Source: Streptomyces sp. NBC_01775
Lineage (GTDB): Bacteria; Actinomycetota; Actinomycetes; Streptomycetales; Streptomycetaceae
NCBI RefSeq assembly: GCF_035917675.1
Contig: NZ_CP109104.1
Span: forward strand, 8,246,001-8,310,000
DNA length: 64,000 bases
Direction: 5' to 3'
This document shows, in pieces, positions 61,948 through 64,000 of the stretch (positions are counted from its first letter, which is position 1; every line of letters begins with the position of its first letter). The notes beneath the pieces were generated by a model. The model had not been told where the DNA came from. It saw nothing but the letters and a program-made list of their open reading frames with translations, and did not search any database. The translations under genes were made by a program, and so were the position numbers.

Positions 61948-61978
61948 AGGGGTGTGGGGACAGCGCCCCCACACCCCT
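61948..61978. terminator. Bidirectional terminator between relA and the DUF349 gene
   Basis: Perfect 12-base arms (AGGGGTGTGGGG and complement) with a seven-base loop, lying between two convergent genes. Confidence 0.78.
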
Positions 61979-62075
61979 CTCCGCCACAGCGGCGCGCGAC
62001 CACGACGGCGTGGGTCCCGGCGGTGGTGACGGCGGGCTCAACCGCCGCGTTCGCAATAGCCGGCCCGGCCAGGGC

Positions 62076-63305
62076 CTAGCCGCCGAATTCGTGGAGGCCC
62101 TTCTGGGCCTGGTCCAGGAGCATCTGGCGGCCGGCCAGCTCCTGTTCCAGCTTGTCGGCCTTCGCGTTGTTGCCCGCCGCGCGGGCCTTGTCGATCTGGC
62201 CGCGCAGCTTGTCGACCGCGTCCTGGAGCTGCCCCGTCAGCCCCGCCGCGCGGGCCCTGGCCTCCGGGTTGGTGCGGCGCCACTCGGCCTCCTCGGCCTC
62301 CTGGATCGCCCGCTCCACCGCGTGCATCCGGCCCTCGATCTTGGGCCTGGCCTCGCGCGGTACGTGCCCGACGGCATCCCAGCGCTCGTTGACCGCCCGG
62401 AAGGCGGACCGCGCCGTCTTCAGATCCGTGACGGGCAACAGCTTCTCCGCCTCGGCGGCCAGCTCCTCCTTGCGGGTGAGGTTCTCGCGCTGCTCGCTGT
62501 CGCGCTCGGCGAACACCTCGCCGCGGGCCTGGAAGAAGACGTCCTGCGCGCCGCGGAAGCGGCTCCACAGATCGTCCTCGTACTCCCGCTGGGCCCGCCC
62601 GGCGGCCTTCCACTCCTGCATCAGCTCGCGGTACTTGGCCGCCGTCGGCCCCCAGTCCTGCGACTGGGACAGCGACTCGGCCTCGGCGACCAGCTTCTCC
62701 TTGCGCTGCCTGGCCTCCTCGCGCTGCGCGTCCAGCTGCGCGAAGTGCGCCTTTCGGCGCTTGGAGAAGGCGGACCTGGCGTGCGAGAAGCGGTGCCACA
62801 GCTCGTCGTCGGTCTTGCGATCCAGCCGCGGCAGGCCCTTCCAGGTATCGACCAGCGCGCGCAGCCGCTCGCCCGCCGCCCGCCACTGCTCGCTCCGGGC
62901 CAGCTCCTCGGCCTCGACGACCAGCTGTTCCTTGGCGCCGCGCGCCTCCTCGGACTGCTGCGCCTTGCGGGCCTTGCGCTCCTCGCGGCGCTCCTCGACG
63001 GCCTCGTCCAGCTTGTCGAGGCGGGCGCGCAGCGTGTCGAGATCGCCCACGGAGTGGTGCGCGTCGACCTGCTCGCGCAGGTGCCCGATCGCCGTCGTGG
63101 CGTCCTTGGCCGACAGGTCGGTCGTCTTGACCCGGCGCTCCAGGAGGCCGATCTCCACGACCAGACCGTCGTACTTGCGCTTGAAGTAGGCGAGGGCTTC
63201 GTCGGGCGAGCCCGCCTGCCACGATCCGACGACCTTCTCGCCGTCGGCCGTACGCACGTATACAGTCCCCGCGTCGTCGACGCGGCCCCACGGGTCGCTG
63301 CTCAC
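62076..63305 (-). CDS. DUF349 coiled-coil protein
   Basis: A 409-aa protein. After a small beta front (DAGTVYVRTADGEKVVGSWQAGSPDEALAYF), it is almost wholly helical, with at least three DUF349 repeats. Each carries W-K/R-x-x-G or W-x-x-x-G marks (VDTWKGLPRLDRKTDDELWHRF, MQEWKAAGRAQREYEDDLWSRF, NERWDAVGHVPREARPKIEGRM). The spacing predicts a rod-like coiled coil. DUF349 proteins are widespread and their action is not known. The GTG start has an excellent GGAGGAGG ahead. Convergent with relA. Confidence 0.88.
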   Translation of the reverse strand: MSSDPWGRVDDAGTVYVRTADGEKVVGSWQAGSPDEALAYFKRKYDGLVVEIGLLERRVKTTDLSAKDATTAIGHLREQVDAHHSVGDLDTLRARLDKLDEAVEERREERKARKAQQSEEARGAKEQLVVEAEELARSEQWRAAGERLRALVDTWKGLPRLDRKTDDELWHRFSHARSAFSKRRKAHFAQLDAQREEARQRKEKLVAEAESLSQSQDWGPTAAKYRELMQEWKAAGRAQREYEDDLWSRFRGAQDVFFQARGEVFAERDSEQRENLTRKEELAAEAEKLLPVTDLKTARSAFRAVNERWDAVGHVPREARPKIEGRMHAVERAIQEAEEAEWRRTNPEARARAAGLTGQLQDAVDKLRGQIDKARAAGNNAKADKLEQELAGRQMLLDQAQKGLHEFGG

Positions 63306-63485
63306 AGCGCCTCCTCCACATGACGCCTGGAAAGGGGCGTGCGGCCCCCGGCATCGTCCACAGTTTTCGTCCGGCCGGCAGAATCGTCCGGCCGTCGGCG
63401 CAGGCACCCTACACAACGCCAACATAGGCGACCGGCGCCCGCGCTGTCCGCAATCCGCGCGGCCGAAATTCCCGGCATGGGCAGC

Positions 63486-64000
63486 TCAGGACTTCCGTGC
63501 CGTGGCCTTGTCGATCACCACGGTGGCGTTGGGCGGGGTGTTACGGGTCTGGGGGTCCGGGATCGATCCGGCCTTGGCGATCTTCTTGAGTACGCCCATA
63601 CCCTCGGTTATCGTTCCGAACGGGGTGTAATCGGGCGGCAGTTCGCTGTCCTCGAAGACCAGGAAGAACTGGCTTCCGCCGCTGTCCCTGCCCTTGCCGG
63701 TCTTCGCGTCGTACTGGTTTGCCATCGCGACCGTGCCGGCCGGGTACTTCTCGCCCTTGATCCGGGAATCCTTGAGGTTCTCGTCGGGGATCGTGTAGCC
63801 GGGGCCGCCCTGGCCGGTGCCCTGGGGGTCGCCGCACTGGAGGACGTGGGTCTTCTTGTCGTCGACCAGCCGGTGGCAGGGGGTGTGGTCGAAGAACTTC
63901 TCGCCCGCCAGGAAGCTGAAGGAGTTGACCGTGTGCGGCGCCTTGCCGGCGTCCATGTCGATGCCGATCCGCCCGCAGGTGGTGTCCAGGCCCATGCGGT
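63486..64000 (-). CDS. Cyclophilin-type peptidyl-prolyl isomerase, C-terminal part (start beyond the window)
   Basis: About 171 residues are inside the window. The protein speeds proline cis-trans isomerisation. Family residues: TVNSFSFLAGEKFFDHTPCHRL, QCGDPQGTGQGGPGYTIPDE, GTVAMANQYD, GGSQFFLVFEDSELPPDYTPFGTI, ending ATARKS. The Gln of SQFFLVF and the Phe/Thr cluster match bacterial PpiA/B-like proteins. The frame is open at the right edge of the window (the minus-strand 5' end). The remaining N-terminus may have a membrane or export segment, as is common for the actinobacterial version, but it cannot be seen. Confidence 0.9.
   Translation of the reverse strand, partial: RMGLDTTCGRIGIDMDAGKAPHTVNSFSFLAGEKFFDHTPCHRLVDDKKTHVLQCGDPQGTGQGGPGYTIPDENLKDSRIKGEKYPAGTVAMANQYDAKTGKGRDSGGSQFFLVFEDSELPPDYTPFGTITEGMGVLKKIAKAGSIPDPQTRNTPPNATVVIDKATARKS

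Noticed and set aside
58559..62056. 1165-codon minus-strand frame over apt and relA
   Set aside because: An antisense shadow of relA and apt; its composition is Arg/Gly/Asp/Val-rich with no motif.

Overview
The window is a piece of a Streptomyces-type actinobacterial chromosome. The base composition is very GC-rich with almost all third codon positions G or C, GTG and TTG starts are common, and the gene set is typical of the genus: ssgB, an Hsp-type Ser/Thr kinase, PI-mannoside lipid genes, a long RelA, and secD/secF as separate genes. As far as I remember, the order from argH to the final cyclophilin runs parallel to the S. coelicolor segment between about SCO1570 and SCO1510. I could not check that here. 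Most of the window is therefore conserved core chromosome, with three small accessory spots.

Layout. 0-8.2 kb: the argH 3' end, then an accessory stretch. It holds an aldo/keto reductase, a secreted hydrolase, a TetR/MFS efflux pair, and a second divergent MFS/TetR efflux pair bracketed by a deleted serine-resolvase relic and a frameshifted Tn3-family transposase relic. 8.2-13.2 kb: PlsC-like acyltransferase, Tat-type glycerophosphodiesterase, a sigma-like gene overlapping a GNAT gene, two coupled membrane proteins and a HAD phosphatase. 13.7-16.3 kb: a methionine ABC transporter in which permease and binding protein are one polypeptide. 16.4-24.8 kb: a GNAT gene carrying an inserted palindrome, then cobalamin genes (cobL; a bluB-cobT fusion with a roughly 900-residue low-complexity front; a precorrin-2 dehydrogenase/SUMT fusion). 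24.8-30 kb: SpoU methylase, Ser/Thr kinase, small membrane protein, APH-type kinase and a zinc-ribbon protein. 30.0-30.4 kb: a five-gene tRNA array (3 Val-GAC, Cys, Gly). 30.5-34.6 kb: pabB, pabC, a double GNAT protein, a DsbA-like protein and a membrane protein.

34.6-35.2 kb: a second accessory spot with a tyrosine-integrase tail and a cluster of palindromes. 35.2-39 kb: a CGNR regulator, ssgB, a PGPGW membrane protein, two identical tRNA-Val(CAC) genes around a SRPBCC gene, and an unknown protein. 39.1-41.2 kb: thrS followed directly by a two-repeat type I-E CRISPR relic. 41.3-48.9 kb: a HIT hydrolase, a large membrane protein, an EF-G-like GTPase, and the overlapping pgsA-patA-pimA trio that starts phosphatidylinositol mannoside synthesis. 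49-64 kb: a LemA-like protein, PLP synthase (pdxS, pdxT), yebC, ruvCAB, yajC-secD-secF, apt, relA, a DUF349 coiled-coil protein and the 3' part of a secreted-type cyclophilin gene.

The genes form several functional modules: corrin ring and lower-ligand synthesis, p-aminobenzoate synthesis, PIM lipids, vitamin B6, Holliday-junction processing, Sec export, and purine salvage next to (p)ppGpp control. No complete mobile element, phage, cas gene or biosynthetic gene cluster is present. The most unusual items are the MetI-MetQ fusion, the Tn3 relics around an efflux cassette, the CRISPR relic after thrS, and a palindromic repeat family, one copy of which sits in frame inside a GNAT gene.
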